Shown: positions 1 to 11,849 of the stretch, piece by piece
Layout of the letters: each line of letters starts with the position of its first letter
Position numbering within the stretch: the first letter of the stretch is position 1
NCBI GenBank assembly: GCA_958450325.1
Contig: OY288243.1
Coordinates: forward strand, 67,564,606 to 67,628,605
Direction of reading: 5' to 3'
DNA length: 64,000 bases
DNA from: Agrostemma githago
Taxonomy: Eukaryota; Streptophyta; Magnoliopsida; Caryophyllales; Caryophyllaceae
Program-made: the position numbers and the translations under genes
The notes under the pieces: model-generated
Database searches by the model: none
Seen by the model: only the letters and a program-made list of their open reading frames with translations
What the model was told of the DNA's origin: nothing

Positions 1-597
1 AGCCGTCGCCTATTCCGCCGTCTACCACCCTCAGACCAATGGACAGGCTGAAGCCGCAAACAAACAGATCTTGAATGGACTCAGAAAAATGGTAGATGAC
101 CTCAAAGGAAGATGGGCAGATGAGCTGCCGAGTATCCTCTGGTCAATAAGAACCACCTGAAAAGAGTCAACAGGCCAGACACCATTTGGTCTGGTATACG
201 GAGCAGAGGCTCTGCTACCCATCAAAGTGCGAGTTCCAACCCTGCGATCTCAGCAATACAACCAGGCTGACAATCATGAAGCAATGGCCGAAGCTCTTGA
301 CCTGGTCCAGGAAGTCAGGGAGGAAGCCTGCACCAACATAGCAGCCTACCAGCAAAGGATGAGAAAGGCATACAACAAGAGGGTGCAAGAGAGAAGATTC
401 CAGGTAGGAGACCTGGTATTAAGGAAAACACAGGCTGTTGGAAAGTTTAGGGAACATGGCAAACTGAGCGCCAACTGGGAAGGCCCATATCAAGTAACCT
501 AGATTTTGGGACAGGAACATACAAAATCGCCAACCTGGCTGGCCAAGAGCTGAACGCACACTGGAATGCCGACACCCTAAAAAAATACTATGTGTAA
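1..597 (+). pseudogene. E1 integrase C-terminal part (broken)
   Basis: This is the 3' end of pol, encoding the end of the integrase catalytic core and the C-terminal domain. It starts within the conserved YHPQTNGQAEAANK segment, whose glutamate is the E of the DDE triad, followed by the LPSILWSIRTT and GQTPFGLVYGAEA motifs and a basic C-terminal domain with GDLVLRKTQ and WEGPYQVT. It is broken by TGA near 153-155 where E2 has CGA (a C to T change), by TAG near 500 where E2 has CAA, and by a one-base indel just after that. The frame otherwise runs to TAA at 595-597. It would insert cDNA into nuclear DNA if intact. The first two catalytic aspartates lie left of the window. Confidence 0.9.
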
Positions 598-856
598 CTA
601 AGTCTTAAGAGAGTCACGTCTATAGGAAAAGGTACTGGCGGAGAACGATCAAAAAAGAAAAGTCAACGGCTCCGACCAATCTTATATTTGTTCTATAAAA
701 TAAATTATACTCGTTGCCTGTACAAGCTTGCGCTCACACACACAAACGAGCAGGGGGCAATAGGGGGAGGCCCCTTGTTGCCAGAACCAAAAGAAATGGA
801 CCCCCCAACAAAAATTTAAACAAGGAAAGGAGAGCGAGCCTCACACGCCCAACTAA

Positions 857-1575
857 CAAGGACTGGGGGCAATTCCCCCCAACCTTGTATAAAATACGCA
901 AAAGCCCTCCCTGCCTACCTCTGGGCAGGCAGGGGGCAAGCCCCATGGACTCTGAGCGGGGGCCAGGGACAGGCCAGGCTACGCACAACTGACAAGGACT
1001 GGGGGCAATTTCCCCAACCTTGTATAAAAAACGCAAAAGGCCCTCCCCGCCTACCTCTGGGCAGGCAGGGGGCAGGCCCCCTGGACTCCGAGCAGAGGCC
1101 AGGGACTGGCCAGGCTACGCACAACTAACAAGGACTGGGAGCAATTCCCCCCAACCTTGTATAAAAAACGCAAAAGCCCTCCCTGCCTACCTCTGGGCAG
1201 GCAGGGGGCAAGCCCCCTGGACTCCGAGCAGGGGCCAGGGACAGGCCAGGCTACGCACAGCTGACAAGGACTGACGGCAATTCCCCCAACCTTGTATAAA
1301 AAACGCAAAAAGCCTTCCCTGCCTACCCCTGGGCAGGCAGGGGGCAGGCCCCCTGGACCCCAAGCAGGGGCCAGGGACGGGCCAGGCTACGCACAACTAA
1401 CAAGGGCTGGGGGCAATTCCCCCAACCTTGTATAAATAATGCAAAAAAGCCCTCCCTGCCTACCCCTGGGCAGGCAGGGGGCAGGCCCCCTGGACTCCAA
1501 GCAGAGACCAGGACTGGCCAGGCTACAAACAATCGACAAGGACTGGGGGGAGCTCCCCCAACCTTGTATAAAAAA
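857..1575. repeat. E1 tandem array, 136-bp units
   Basis: Units begin with CAAGGACTGG at 857, 993, 1129, 1265, 1401 and 1537, exactly 136 bp apart: five full units and a partial sixth. Each unit holds a GGGGG...CCCCC hairpin, the TATA-like string CTTGTATAAAA, a CCTGCC...GGCAGG hairpin and a GGGGGCAGGCCCCC hairpin. Small ORFs predicted on both strands here are by-products of the repeat. The array lies between the pol stop and the end of the antisense ORF. Confidence 0.93.
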
Positions 1576-1730
1576 AAACCAAGAAAGGTATTCCATAAAA
1601 GACCATGAAGGGTGGAAAAGTTTTTACAAAGTAGCTAAGACAAAGATCCAAGAGAGCGGATATTACAGACAGCTGGCCATGACAAAGGCTCAGCGCGAAG
1701 AAAAAAAAAAGACTATTACAAGGAAAAGCA

Positions 1731-4079
1731 TCACGGAGCATCCTGGCTGGGGCCGGCAGCTGCCTCAGGTGGTCTGGCCGCCCGAGCCTCATTCTTGGCA
1801 GAGTAGAGACTCCGGAAGGTTTCTTCATCAAAAGCGGGGAACATTTCCCCAATCACCTCCATCACCAACTCCAGGGAAAAGTTGGCACCGCCCACAAAGC
1901 TGGCATCCACTGCAGCCTCGGTCTCCTCTGCAAGGATCTCTTTCTTCTTCTTCCACTCTCCCTTGGCCTGTTCAAAGGCCGAGCCAGCTCTGGACAATTG
2001 CTCCTCCAAGTCAGCTACTTTTCCTTTCAGATGCCCCATCTCAGCCAGAGAGAGGGTAGCCCACTCCATTGACAAACGGCTCTCCTTCAGATCAGCCTCT
2101 AGCTTGGCTACTTCCTTCACCGCTCTCTCTCCCTGAAGTTTCCACTGACCAGCCTGGTTCTTCGCCTCCTCCAGCTCACCCTCCTGCCTTGCCAGCTTAT
2201 CCTTCAAGTTGTTTATCAAGGTAATTTCCCTCTCCACCATAGCCAGGCGGTCAGGAGGAGGAGCCCCCGGTATGACAGTCAATTCCTCGTCGCTCAGGCG
2301 GTTGAGAGCAGCCAGCTCGGCAGACGCCAGCAAAACCTTAGAGGTACGCTGGATGTATTGAAGCACCTGATGAGAAGTTGAAGTCACGGACTTTGTGAGG
2401 CGATCAGCCAAGACAGCGCCAGAATCAGAAAGTAGACCTGATACGTCCACACTATCACCAGCAGTATAGTGGAACTTCGTGTTTTCCTCCGGAAAAAGAG
2501 TACTCGGAAGCTCGCGAGCAGGACGCTTTGCTTCTAGGGTAGTAACATCCGCCTCCAAATCCACCACATCAGCCCATAAGGCTCTCTATCCCTCTTTCTC
2601 CTCAGCTCCAAAGGGACACTCTCCCCGGTCCCCTCAGAGTTTACAGGGCGCGCCCCCTGAGAAGTTCGGGGCCCAGCTGAAGAAACATCCTGCTTCTGAC
2701 CAGGGGAAGGGGTGGCCCCTGAGGTGACCTCAGCCTCCCCCTCATGAATACTGGGAGTAGGGGTCGCCGACTTTGATGACGGCAGACGAGGGGGAAGAGG
2801 CAGTCTTCGACCAGCAGCGAAATCCTTCACAAGCTTCATTAAGCCTTTGCTCCCTTTCCTGAAATTCGCAGGGAGGGAAGGGCGCTTCGAGAGAACGACA
2901 AGTTCCTCGCTAAAGCCTAATCTCCTAACCTGCTTCTTTGTCCAACGCCAAGAGGCGGAAGCTGCAGAAAAGGAGGGGCAGTCAGCTAAAAAACAAAGAG
3001 AAATAAAGTCTTTCAAAAATCGCGACAGTAAAAACCCCCTAGAACTACCTTCAAGGCCAGGAATCAGGCCCAAGGGGAGCAAATACTCGTCTGTCGCTAT
3101 AAGCTCCGCGTGAGGAAGCCAAAAAGCAGGGCCAAAAGAGCCGTGTTTATCCGCGACAATTTCAAACTTTTTGATCAAAATCTCCTCCTTCGGACTTAGC
3201 TTAACCTCCAGGGCCTTCCCCCCGACGCCTCGGTGGTATTCCTCGCGAGTTTCCATACGAGTGTGAACATGGTTCCTAAAATGCCTAGGAATTCTCCACC
3301 ATGACGCGCTATGAACATACAAAAAATTATTTTTCCAGTCCTTCAGGCTGCTCAAAGCCGGCCAGACCGGGGCGTATTTCTTTTGTCTTTGCAGAGACCA
3401 ATAACCAGGGGAGCCGTCCCCCCCTGAAGAGGATACCATTTGGAGACCGACCATGAAACGAAGGGCATCAATGTAAGGCCCCTCGCCATGAAAAAGACAA
3501 GTCCAAGTATAAGCTATCAAAGACCTAATAGCTGAAGCAGTCAGCTGAGCAATAGCAACATTCATCCTCCTGAAGGTCTCCTCCAGGAAGGGATGAAGAG
3601 GGAATCGCAGGCCGAATTCTAGAGCCTTGTGGTAGACAGCCACACAACCCTCCGGGGGACAGCATACTGTGTCCTTCTCCCCTTGGACTACGACTGTATA
3701 TCCTTCCTCAAAATTGTAGAACTGTTCGATTGCCCCGGCGGCATTGCTTTCCAGGATCAAGTCCCTGTTCTTGGCCTCAGGGTAGGTCTTTAAGGGAACC
3801 AAATAATTCTTCTAATCCAAGTAATAAGTCTTCCCCCTCTCCCTACGGATGAGGGGGCCGGCCATTCTGGAAGGGTCCACCTCCAGGGCCTCATCATCAG
3901 AATCAACTACATCAAAAGGAGCAGGTTTGGGTGATTCAGCACCCTCCCCCTGGAATGGTCATCCTCTCTCCTGGGGCCAACCCCAGAAGAGGAAGCTAGG
4001 TCACGCCTATCACCGTCGTCATCCCCAGTCCTCTCAAGCAAATAATTAAAAGAAAGGGGGGGAGGGGGGCTCGCGACAT
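1731..4079 (-). pseudogene. E1 antisense ORF1 (aORF1), Transposase_28-like with coiled coil, broken
   Basis: A gene opposite to the retroelement, about 750 codons after splicing. It starts at ATG 4079 (MSRA, like MSRT in E2). An acidic N-terminal segment contains FDVVDSDDEALE. The central globular part (about 3730-3060) includes LRFPLHP, RRMNVAIAQLTA and WRIPRHFRNHVHTRMETREE, the signature I associate with the Pfam family named 'putative gypsy type transposon'. A Pro/Ser-rich linker follows, then a long heptad-rich coiled coil (about 2250-1850). An 87-bp GT-AG intron lies at 2962-3048. Damage: frameshifts in the first 200 bp, TAG at 3812-3814, and a one-base shift near 2570-2590. Function unknown; the fold suggests a protein-interaction role. 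No catalytic motif seen. Confidence 0.82.
2962..3048 (-). other. intron in E1 aORF1 (87 bp, GT-AG, phase 1)
   Basis: On the minus strand the donor is GAAG|GTAGTT and the acceptor TTTTCTGCAG|CTTCC. Removing it joins PGLE to ASASW. The same junction with an 86-bp intron exists in E2, where the unspliced frame is closed by a stop inside the intron. In E1 the intron happens to be open, which hides it from a simple ORF search. Confidence 0.82.
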
Positions 4080-4630
4080 ATTGACTATGAAGGGAAGTAC
4101 CAATAAAAGGGAAAGAAGGGGAAAGATTTAAAGAAAAGCTTCTAACCTAGAACGCCGATAGTCGCCGGAAAAAGTGACAAGAGATACTTCTTGTTCCTCA
4201 CAAAATTTTCAGCAATGAAGGCGGTTTGGGAGTATGAGGGGAGTTATGAATTTCAAAAAGAGTAAAAAAAGAAAGAATGGAGGAGGAGAAGGGCTTATAT
4301 AAAGCCCAGAAAGCCCAAAAGGCTACCTCTCTGACAAGACGCCCCCAACAACCTCCCACGTGTCGCGCGTTGAACACAAGCTGCTCATCCTTTCCCAAGA
4401 AGGGCCTCGATAAGGAAAAATGTGTCAGAGGAATAGTCGACTGGCAACATCATCCCCGCAAAAAAAAAAAAAAAAGAGAAAAGTAGTCAAGTTGCTCAGA
4501 TCTTTTCATTAGCCTTAAATGGAAAAAGGGCAGGTTACATATCATGCCAGGCAAATAAAAAATAAACATAAGAAAATACATAAAGAGCCTAAAATTCCGG
4601 CTCGACGCACCTATGCCCGGCTAAGCAGGC
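4080..4630. other. E1 spacer between aORF1 start and aORF2 stop
   Basis: Non-coding about 550 bp. It would hold the 5' leader and promoter of aORF1 (TATA at 4294-4301) and the 3' end of aORF2. A 15-nt A run lies at about 4460. Nothing else recognised. Confidence 0.6.
4294..4301 (-). promoter_or_regulatory. TATA box for E1 aORF1
   Basis: Minus strand reads TTTATATAAGCCC. It lies about 215 nt upstream of the aORF1 ATG. A TATA box (TTATAAAAG) occupies the equivalent place in E2, 250 nt upstream, although the surrounding sequence has diverged. Confidence 0.6.
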
Positions 4631-5196
4631 CTAATCATCATCTAAATCTGGAGAGTGGCCTCCAGGGCTGCTTTGACCCCCGAAGTCCGACCCCCAATCA
4701 CAGTCTGGGGAGTCCTTGAAAGGGTCATCAGGGAGTCCATCCTCATCCCTGTCGCTCAAACAGCCAAGACCCTCGCTGTCATCGGAGTCTCGGCTACTGT
4801 CATCCCAATCCCTGCCAAAGGGAACAGCCTGGGATTCATCACAGGTACGACAACCTGTTCTCTTCACAGGAGAAGAGGGGCCTGACCCCAGGGAGGAGTC
4901 TGCGTCAGAGCAGTCAGGGTTAAATTGCTCAGGGTGCAACCACGGGAAACATTCGTGCCACCCCCGATCAAAGCATCCCCCTCCCTGAGGACAGCGGGGG
5001 GCGAAGATCTCTTAAAACGCTTGCTCGCCCTGATGGAAGATTTCCTACCACTCCGATGAGAGTAAGGCCGTGAACGACGGCAGTGGCGAATGGCCCGGTA
5101 AGCAGCTCGAGTGTACCGGAGTCTCCAAAATCCTTTGAAAAGAAAAAGGACAGTGCGAACTCCATGGCGAGTCACGAATTTTTTGATCCAAACCAT
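4631..5196 (-). pseudogene. E1 antisense ORF2 (aORF2), basic-acidic protein, one frameshift
   Basis: Starts at ATG 5196, ends at 4631, about 188 codons. The N-terminal third is Arg/Ser-rich and strongly basic (R-H-C-R-R-S-R type runs). The middle holds CFDRGWHECFPWLHPEQF. The C-terminal half is acidic and ends in DLDDD. One indel near 4950 separates the basic N-terminal frame from the acidic C-terminal frame; E2 carries the whole protein in one frame. Length, charge layout and the CFDRG-x-HECFPW motif are conserved between the two copies, so it is a real gene of the family. No known domain recognised. The charge pattern would suit nucleic-acid or chromatin binding, which is inference only. 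Confidence 0.75.
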
Positions 5197-5258
5197 GATT
5201 TAACGAAGAAAGTGGAGAAATTGAGGATGAGTTAAGCAAAAATGACGAGGAAAGCTGG

Positions 5259-5266
5259 GATTTATA
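5259..5266 (-). promoter_or_regulatory. TATA box for E1 aORF2
   Basis: Minus strand ACTTGTATAAATCCC, 63 nt above the aORF2 ATG. E2 has CTTGTATAAATTCC with the same 63-nt spacing, which supports function. Confidence 0.65.
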
Positions 5267-5547
5267 CAAGTGAAAATGCAACATTAATGGCATACCAACC
5301 ACCCTGGAAGGGAAAGCCACCAATCGCAAACTCTTCACGGTTCCCAAAAATCCACCAAGCAAAGAAGTATAATCATTACAAGAAACCCCTCAACTCTTTG
5401 CATGTCTGACACAAACTGTGCTTCGTTCCTCGGGAAAGTACAAAACATTAAATGCTGCAGCAAAAGTGGAAATGAGTCAACCTCCCTCCAAGCAAAAGTC
5501 GCCAGCCGAAGGGAAGCCTTGCTTCCCCCCAGCTTGCGAAGGCCAAT

Positions 5548-6233
5548 TGATTGAGGTCGGCAGCCTGACACTAACAGCCTGCTAGGCAGGCTCCCAGAGG
5601 ATTGCCAACTAAGCCCAGAAACCGACCCGGCAAAAAGTCAAAGTAAAGAGAATAGAAGTGGGAAGAACTACCAAGGAAAACAACCAACCGTCGGGCCAGC
5701 AGGGTGACGCGGCCTACTAGAGCTTAGCTCCAGCAGCTCAAAACCCGCCTACCCCCTGGGGACATCTCCGCAGACAGAGCAGGGATCCCCAGGGGCCCTC
5801 TCGTCATTTTGCCTAAGGTAATTGAGAATGGGTGGATGAGAGGACACCACTTGTCACCTCCTTATCCACCCATTCTCCTTCTACTTCCCTCTCTTGTGGG
5901 AAGGTATAAATACTCTTCTATTTCCCACAAGAAAGGGGTTGGGTTTTCTCTCTCTAGAACTCTTACTCTAAAAATTGCCGCCCAGTTCCTCACAGGCTGG
6001 GTTTCTTAAGGCTTTCACGGACTAACTTAGGCATCGAAGAGGGTTTCCTCGGACAACCTCCGAGGCCCTGTGCGTTCTCTGTGCAGGGAGCCTGCCCAAT
6101 CCGCCGGGAAGGTCCGACTGAAAGAGTAGGAGGAAGGAGAGCGTCAAGATCGATCAGTGAACATTCAGAAGTAACACCGAACGATTCAAACCCGCATTCC
6201 ACGTCGGGTTAATTGATTCCAATAACCGGAACA
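5548..6233 (+). repeat. E1 3' LTR (686 bp)
   Basis: Starts TGATTGAGG after the G-rich tract ending GCGAAGGCCAAT and ends CCGGAACA. A TATA box (GGTATAAATACT) lies near 5904-5913. The right two thirds align well with the E2 LTR (the GTATAAATAC, CGGACTAACTTAGGCATC and CCGGGAAGGTCCGA blocks); the first about 250 bp are much more diverged. So E1 belongs to a sister subfamily, not to the same recent burst. Confidence 0.9.
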
Positions 6234-7093
<860 letters not shown>

Positions 7094-7096
7094 ATT

Positions 7097-7114
7097 TGGC
7101 GCCGTCTGTGGGGA
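7097..7114 (+). other. E2 primer-binding site
   Basis: TGGCGCCGTCTGTGGGGA, 3 nt after the LTR. The first nine bases and the last four match the TGGCGCCG...GGGGA form common in plant Ty3/gypsy elements (tRNA-Asp-like by memory). The exact tRNA was not tested. Confidence 0.85.
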
Positions 7115-7198
7115 TAGGTAGGTTGTACCCACGAAATTACCCACAAAATCAACCATTCTCAAACGCGAAATTAACAAATTAACCAGTTACAATCGAAC

Positions 7199-8800
7199 AT
7201 GCCTGAAATTTTCGATACCAGCTCTATGGCAAATCCACCTAATGCTCCCCGTTATGGCATGCCGCCGGAAGCAACCCCCGCCGCCACCATCCCAGGAGTA
7301 GGGCGAGCCAGTCTTCAGGGAGCACCGGGTCAAGGAGTAGTTGCCGTGCCGGGGCAAGGGGCACATGAGAGGCAAGTTCTAAACCTCACCCCTGCTTAGA
7401 TGGTACAGACTGCGGCGTTCTTCTCAGCAATGTTGAATCAGGAGTTCACTCCGGACGATCTGGTAGGCAGGGTCGCCACGACCCTCAGGTTGCTCCACTT
7501 TGAAAGTGGAGAAGGAACCGGGGGTACGAGGCGGACCGCCGCCAGAAATATTCATAGGAAGGCTAGGAAGACGGCTCAGGCGTATGCGCAGGTGCAAAGG
7601 CGAATCACAGAAACCCGTCAACAGCCGCCTGCGCAGCAAGGGGTTGCAGGTCCTGAGGAGGTATTCTCCATTCATACCACAGAATCCACGGCCGCTCATG
7701 AAAGAAGGGGTTTATCCCAAGACCTGAGGAATCGAATGAGGCACAGGAAGCCGGTGTCCAAACGCCTGGGGGAGAAACAGGGAGATGTGTTCTCCAGGCT
7801 GACACCGGCCGGGGAAGTACCACCTGCGCCAGGCCTGTCTCAAAGTCTGCAGTCCAGGCTTAACAACGGCCAGCCTCTGAGGTCCAGTCATCGTCAGGAT
7901 GATAACCTCGAGCCTGCTCAAAAGAAGCGCTCACGGTATCATTCTCCTCCTAAAGACGATGAAGCAATAAGCAGGCGCCCACCTAGGTACCGCTCCCCTG
8001 AAAGTAGGAGACCGACCCCTGACAGAAGGGACGACCACGGTCACTATTCAAGCACGAGCAGGTCGAGAATGGTAGGCAGGCCAACCAAGACCCCACTTCA
8101 TCCTGAGATTCAGGCATATCCAATCCCAAAAATTAAAATGCCCTCTGTTAAGTTCGATGGCACGACTGACCCCGAGGATCATTTGGCGGCTTACGAGAGC
8201 CATATGGGCATGTACGACGCCGACGACGCGGTCTGGTGCAAAATCTTTCCAACCACCCTGGTAGGTCTGGCACAGGGCTGGTTTAGGGATCTGCCGCAAG
8301 AGTCGATATGTTTCTTCATAGAGCTGGCAGAGGCTTTCCTCGACCAGTATGCAGGAAACAAAAGACGTCGTCTTATTCGGTTCGACCTAATGACTCTCAG
8401 GCAAAAGAAGGGTGAGTCTGTCAGGGAGTACCTGAAGGGATTTGATCTGTCCTTCCAGCAGGTCAAGGGGATAGACGATGCGACAGGGACGTACGCACTG
8501 ACCAACTCACTACTCCCTGGAGAGATGAAGAACCAATTGATCAGAGCTCAGCCAGAAACTCTGGCCAAAGCCAGAAAAATTGCTGAAGGGTTTATATTGC
8601 AGGAAGAGTTCCATAGCCTGCCGGATACCCCCGCAGGCCCCGCCAGGCAGCAGGGGGGACCGCAGGGTGGACGTGGCAGGAATGAGCCCGGAAGGCAGAG
8701 AGCCGAGGAAGGGGATACCCCCAAGAAAGAGCGCACTGTCTACCAGTCCAGGTTTGACAGTTACACAGCCCTCAATCCAGGGCAGAGATCTTCGAACTAG
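7199..8800 (+). pseudogene. E2 gag (capsid region), broken
   Basis: Encodes the structural protein that packages the element's RNA. ATG at 7199 (MPEIFDTSS). After 66 codons a TAG (7397-7399) interrupts the frame, which then continues in phase from ATG 7400 for 466 codons. An Arg/Pro-rich N-terminal region precedes the Retrotrans_gag core (about 8130-8480: PSVKFDGTTDPEDHLAAYE, AQGWFRDLP, LRQKKGESVREYLKGF). A one-base shift near 8780 ends the frame before the zinc knuckle, which lies in the next frame. The TAG could be a C to T change (CAG to TAG); regulated readthrough cannot be excluded from one copy. Confidence 0.88.
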
Positions 8801-9723
8801 AAAAGGAGACCGCTAAATGGAATCGCCCGAGCAAACCGCGCAGCCCAAAGGGGGACCCCAAGAAATTCTGCACCTTCCACGACTGCGTAGGCCACACCAC
8901 CGAGGAGTGTCGCCACTTGAAGGACGAAATCGAGAAATTGATCAGGAATGGCTGGATGGCCAACTACGCAGCCAAGAATAAATCTCAGAAAGACGCGCCT
9001 GAAAAACCCGAGGGCTCAGTACAGAACCGCCTGGTAATCCATGTGATATCAGGAGATGCAGAGGGCCAGATCAGCCGCAGAGGCCAGAAGAGACAAATTC
9101 GTGAGCTAAGGAACCAGATCTGCTATGCTGAAAGAGCAGGAAGCCCGAAGGGAGTGACGCTGAGCATCACCCCCGAGGATGCAGGGCGGGTGGTGTACCC
9201 ACACAGCGATCCCCTGGTGCAATCCTTGGAAATCAGCAACCATATTGTTCGGAGGTGCATGGTAGACACCGGTGCGTACACGAACCTGCTATACAAAGAC
9301 GCCTTCGAGAAGATGGGCCTGGAAAAAAGGCACCTACGACCTGCACCCGGATCATTATACGGGTTCAGCCGGTCAGGCGTACTGCCCATGGGGGTCATAG
9401 ACCTACCTGTAACATTTGGGGAAGGGGCTACTGCCAGAAATGTCAGAGCAACCTTCGTTGTAGTGGATGCGAGGTCTGCTTACAACGCCCTAATTGGCAG
9501 GGCCACCCTGGACGAAATTGAAGCAACCATATCAATCAGGGCCCTCACTATAGCCTATGTTACTGATTTTGGCTTAGAAGAAAAAGTGCACGGAGACCAG
9601 GAGTCGGCCAGGCAGTGCTACTCCATGGCCCTGCAAACTCACGAAAGTGAAAGAAAAGGAAAGAGAAGAGCTGACAGTTCCCCCAGCAGGGAGGGCGAGA
9701 TTCCAGCCGTAATCAGGCGCTAA
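8782..9723 (+). pseudogene. E2 gag zinc knuckle and protease segment
   Basis: Continues gag after the frameshift near 8780. A variant knuckle C-x2-H-x4-H-x4-C (CTFHDCVGHTTEEC, about 8860) binds RNA. About 120 codons later the aspartic protease active site appears as CMVDTGAYTNLLYKDAF (D-T-G at about 9265), with a flap-like segment LPMGVIDLPVTFG and a C-terminal ALIGRATLDE. It processes the polyprotein. The frame stops at TAA 9721-9723, and the RT frame overlaps it in another phase, so a second indel separates protease from RT. Confidence 0.87.
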
Positions 9724-9749
9724 ACCACCTGGAACCTGCGGGAGAGAGC

Positions 9750-11849
9750 ATGCTGGTGGACCTGGAGCCAGGGAGGAAAGTCCTTATAGGGGCTGACCTG
9801 GAGGAGTCCTACCAGGCTGAACTGGTCAGGCTATTGAAAAAAAACAAGGATGTGTTCGCCTACTCGGCGGACGAAATGCCAGGGGTCGATCCAGCGTGTA
9901 TCGTTCACAGGCTGAACGTAAGCGCGGACGCCCACCTTGTGAAGCAGGAAAAGCGAAATATGTCCGCAGAAAAAGACGCGGCGATCAAGGAGGAGATTAA
10001 CAAACTTCTGAAGGCAGATTTCATTGAGGTTTGTGACTACCCCGAGTGGTTGGCGAATGTAGTCATGGTCAAAAAATCATCAGGCGCATGGAGAATGTGC
10101 GTGGACTTTACAAACCTCAACAAAGCCTGCCCGAAAGACTGCTACCCGCTCCCCAGAATCGACCAACTGGTAGACGCCACCAGTGGATATACTATGCTGA
10201 GCTTCCTGGATGCCTTCTCAGGGTATCATCAAGTGTACATATGGCAGCCGGACAGAGTGAAGTGCGCATTCATCACCAGTTCAGGCACCTACATGTACAA
10301 AATGATGCCATTCGGGCTGAAAAACGCAGGGGCTACATACCAACGCCTGGTCGACAAGGTGTTCGAAGGTCAAAGAGGCAGAAACATAGAAGCCTATGTC
10401 GATGACGCCATCGTAAAGAGCAAAGGAGACAATGAGCACCTGGCGGACCTGCGGGAGACCTTCTCCTCCCTGCGCGCCTACAAGATGAAGCTCAATCCTA
10501 AGAAGTGTACGTTTGGGGTTCGTTCTGGAAAATTCTTGGGTTTCTTGGTCAGCTTTCGAGGAATAGACGCTAACCCCGAGAAAGTTCAGGCTGTTCTGGA
10601 CATTCTTGAACCCAGGACCATCAGGGACATCCAGCGTCTGACAGGCCGCATGGCCGCCCTGGCACGATTCATCGCCAGGTCAGCAGACAAGTCAACCCCA
10701 TTCTTCAAAATATTGAAAGGTAACAAGCAATTCAAGTGGGAGGACGAGCAAAAGGAAGCCTTCGAGCAGTTGAAGGAACATCTAAAGAAGCTCCCCACCC
10801 TAGCAAGGCCAGTGGCAGGGGAAAAACTCTTCCTCTACATCGCCGTAACTAATGTAACAGTCAGCGCGGTCATCTTGAGGGAAGAAGCAGGCGCTCAACA
10901 ACCCATATATTTTGTAAGTCATGCCCTGGGGGCAGCTGAGAAAAATTATCCTATGGTCGAAAAAGCAGCCTATGCGGTTGTCATAGCAGCCAGGAAATTG
11001 AGGCCGTACTTCGACGCACACCCCGTCGTAGTACTGACAGACCAGCCCCTAGAGAAAGTGCTGGAGAAATTTGAAAAGTCAGGCAGGCTGCTAAAGTGGG
11101 CTATTGAGTTGAGTGGACTGGGGATAACATACCAACCCAGAACAGCCATCAAGGCCCAAGCCCTGGCCGACTTTCTGGCAGAATGTTCCCATTCTGAGGA
11201 GGATAGCCCAACCGCCGGCGAGTGGATAGTATACACCGATGGGTCCTCCACGGCTAATGGAGCAGGGGCCGGGGTCGTATTGACCAGCCCAGAGGGGACT
11301 GACTTTGAGCATGCACTCAGATTTGTCTTCCCTGCGTCAAACAATGAAGCCGAGTACGAAGCAGTGCTCGCAGGCGTCAAACTAGCCAAAGCCGCAGGCG
11401 CAGAGCGGATTGTTCTGGCAACAGACTCCCAGCTCATCGCCAACCAAATCAATGGAGAGTATGAGGCCAGGGACAAAACGATGGCCGCGTACCTGGAAAT
11501 GGTGAAAGAAGAATTGTCAGGCCTAAAATCGTATGAAGTCAAACAGATCCCTCGGTCCCAGAACAATCGGGCAGACGCCCTGTCAAAACTGGCTAGTTCT
11601 AGCCTGCAGGATATAAGGAGATCGGTATGGGTAGACGTCATCCAGGAAAAATCTACCGTCCCCTGCCCAACCATCGGCGCTGTGGAGGAGGCAGGGCCTG
11701 GAGATTGGAGGACCCCCATCATCCTGTCCAAGAAACACGGAATTTTACCAGGGGTTGGTACTCTGGTCAATCCGGACCACCCGAAAGGAATTTACAGGCC
11801 AGGCCCCGTTCGGCCTAGTATATGGTGCAGAGGCTCTGCTACCGATTGA
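9750..11849 (+). pseudogene. E2 reverse transcriptase, RNase H and second RNase H
   Basis: A 699-codon open frame. The real frame extends a little upstream (ALNHLEPAGES), so ATG 9750 is not necessarily a start. RT: MCVDFTNLNKACPKD, SFLDAFSGYHQ, MMPFGLKNAGATYQR and the catalytic YVDD at residues 216-219. Next is the usual RNase H, with the first Asp region degenerate (LYIAVTNVTVSAVI), as is general in this lineage. Then comes the additional archaeal-type RNase H typical of Tat elements: YTDGSS (D497), NNEAEYEA, ATDSQL, NNRADALSKLA. The frame runs on through WRTPII into sequence fused by a deletion to the far end of integrase, so the last 30 codons are not native. Confidence 0.92.

Larger units (their letters stand above)
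1..6233 (+). mobile_element. E1: right part of a Retand-like Ty3/gypsy (Tat) element
   Basis: The element enters from the left edge inside the integrase and ends at its 3' LTR. Order seen: end of pol, tandem repeat array, antisense ORF1 (minus), antisense ORF2 (minus), 3' LTR. The same order recurs in the complete copy E2 at 6392-17847, which guided the annotation here. Nearly every reading frame carries stops or indels, so this copy is older than E2. Its 5' LTR, gag, protease and RT lie outside the window. Tat assignment rests on the antisense ORFs and on similarity to E2; the Retand comparison is from memory. Confidence 0.88.

Noticed and set aside
857..1575. CRISPR-like periodic repeats
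   Set aside because: Units are directly adjacent with no unique spacers, and the context is a plant retrotransposon.
734..1596. Many 69-110 codon ORFs on both strands of the tandem array (also 12324-13202)
   Set aside because: They arise because the units lack stops in several frames; each is a periodic copy of one unit with no start context or domain.
10046..10405. 119-codon plus-strand ORF and several minus-strand ORFs over pol (for example 10970-11770)
   Set aside because: Shadow frames of the RT and RNase H coding sequence.
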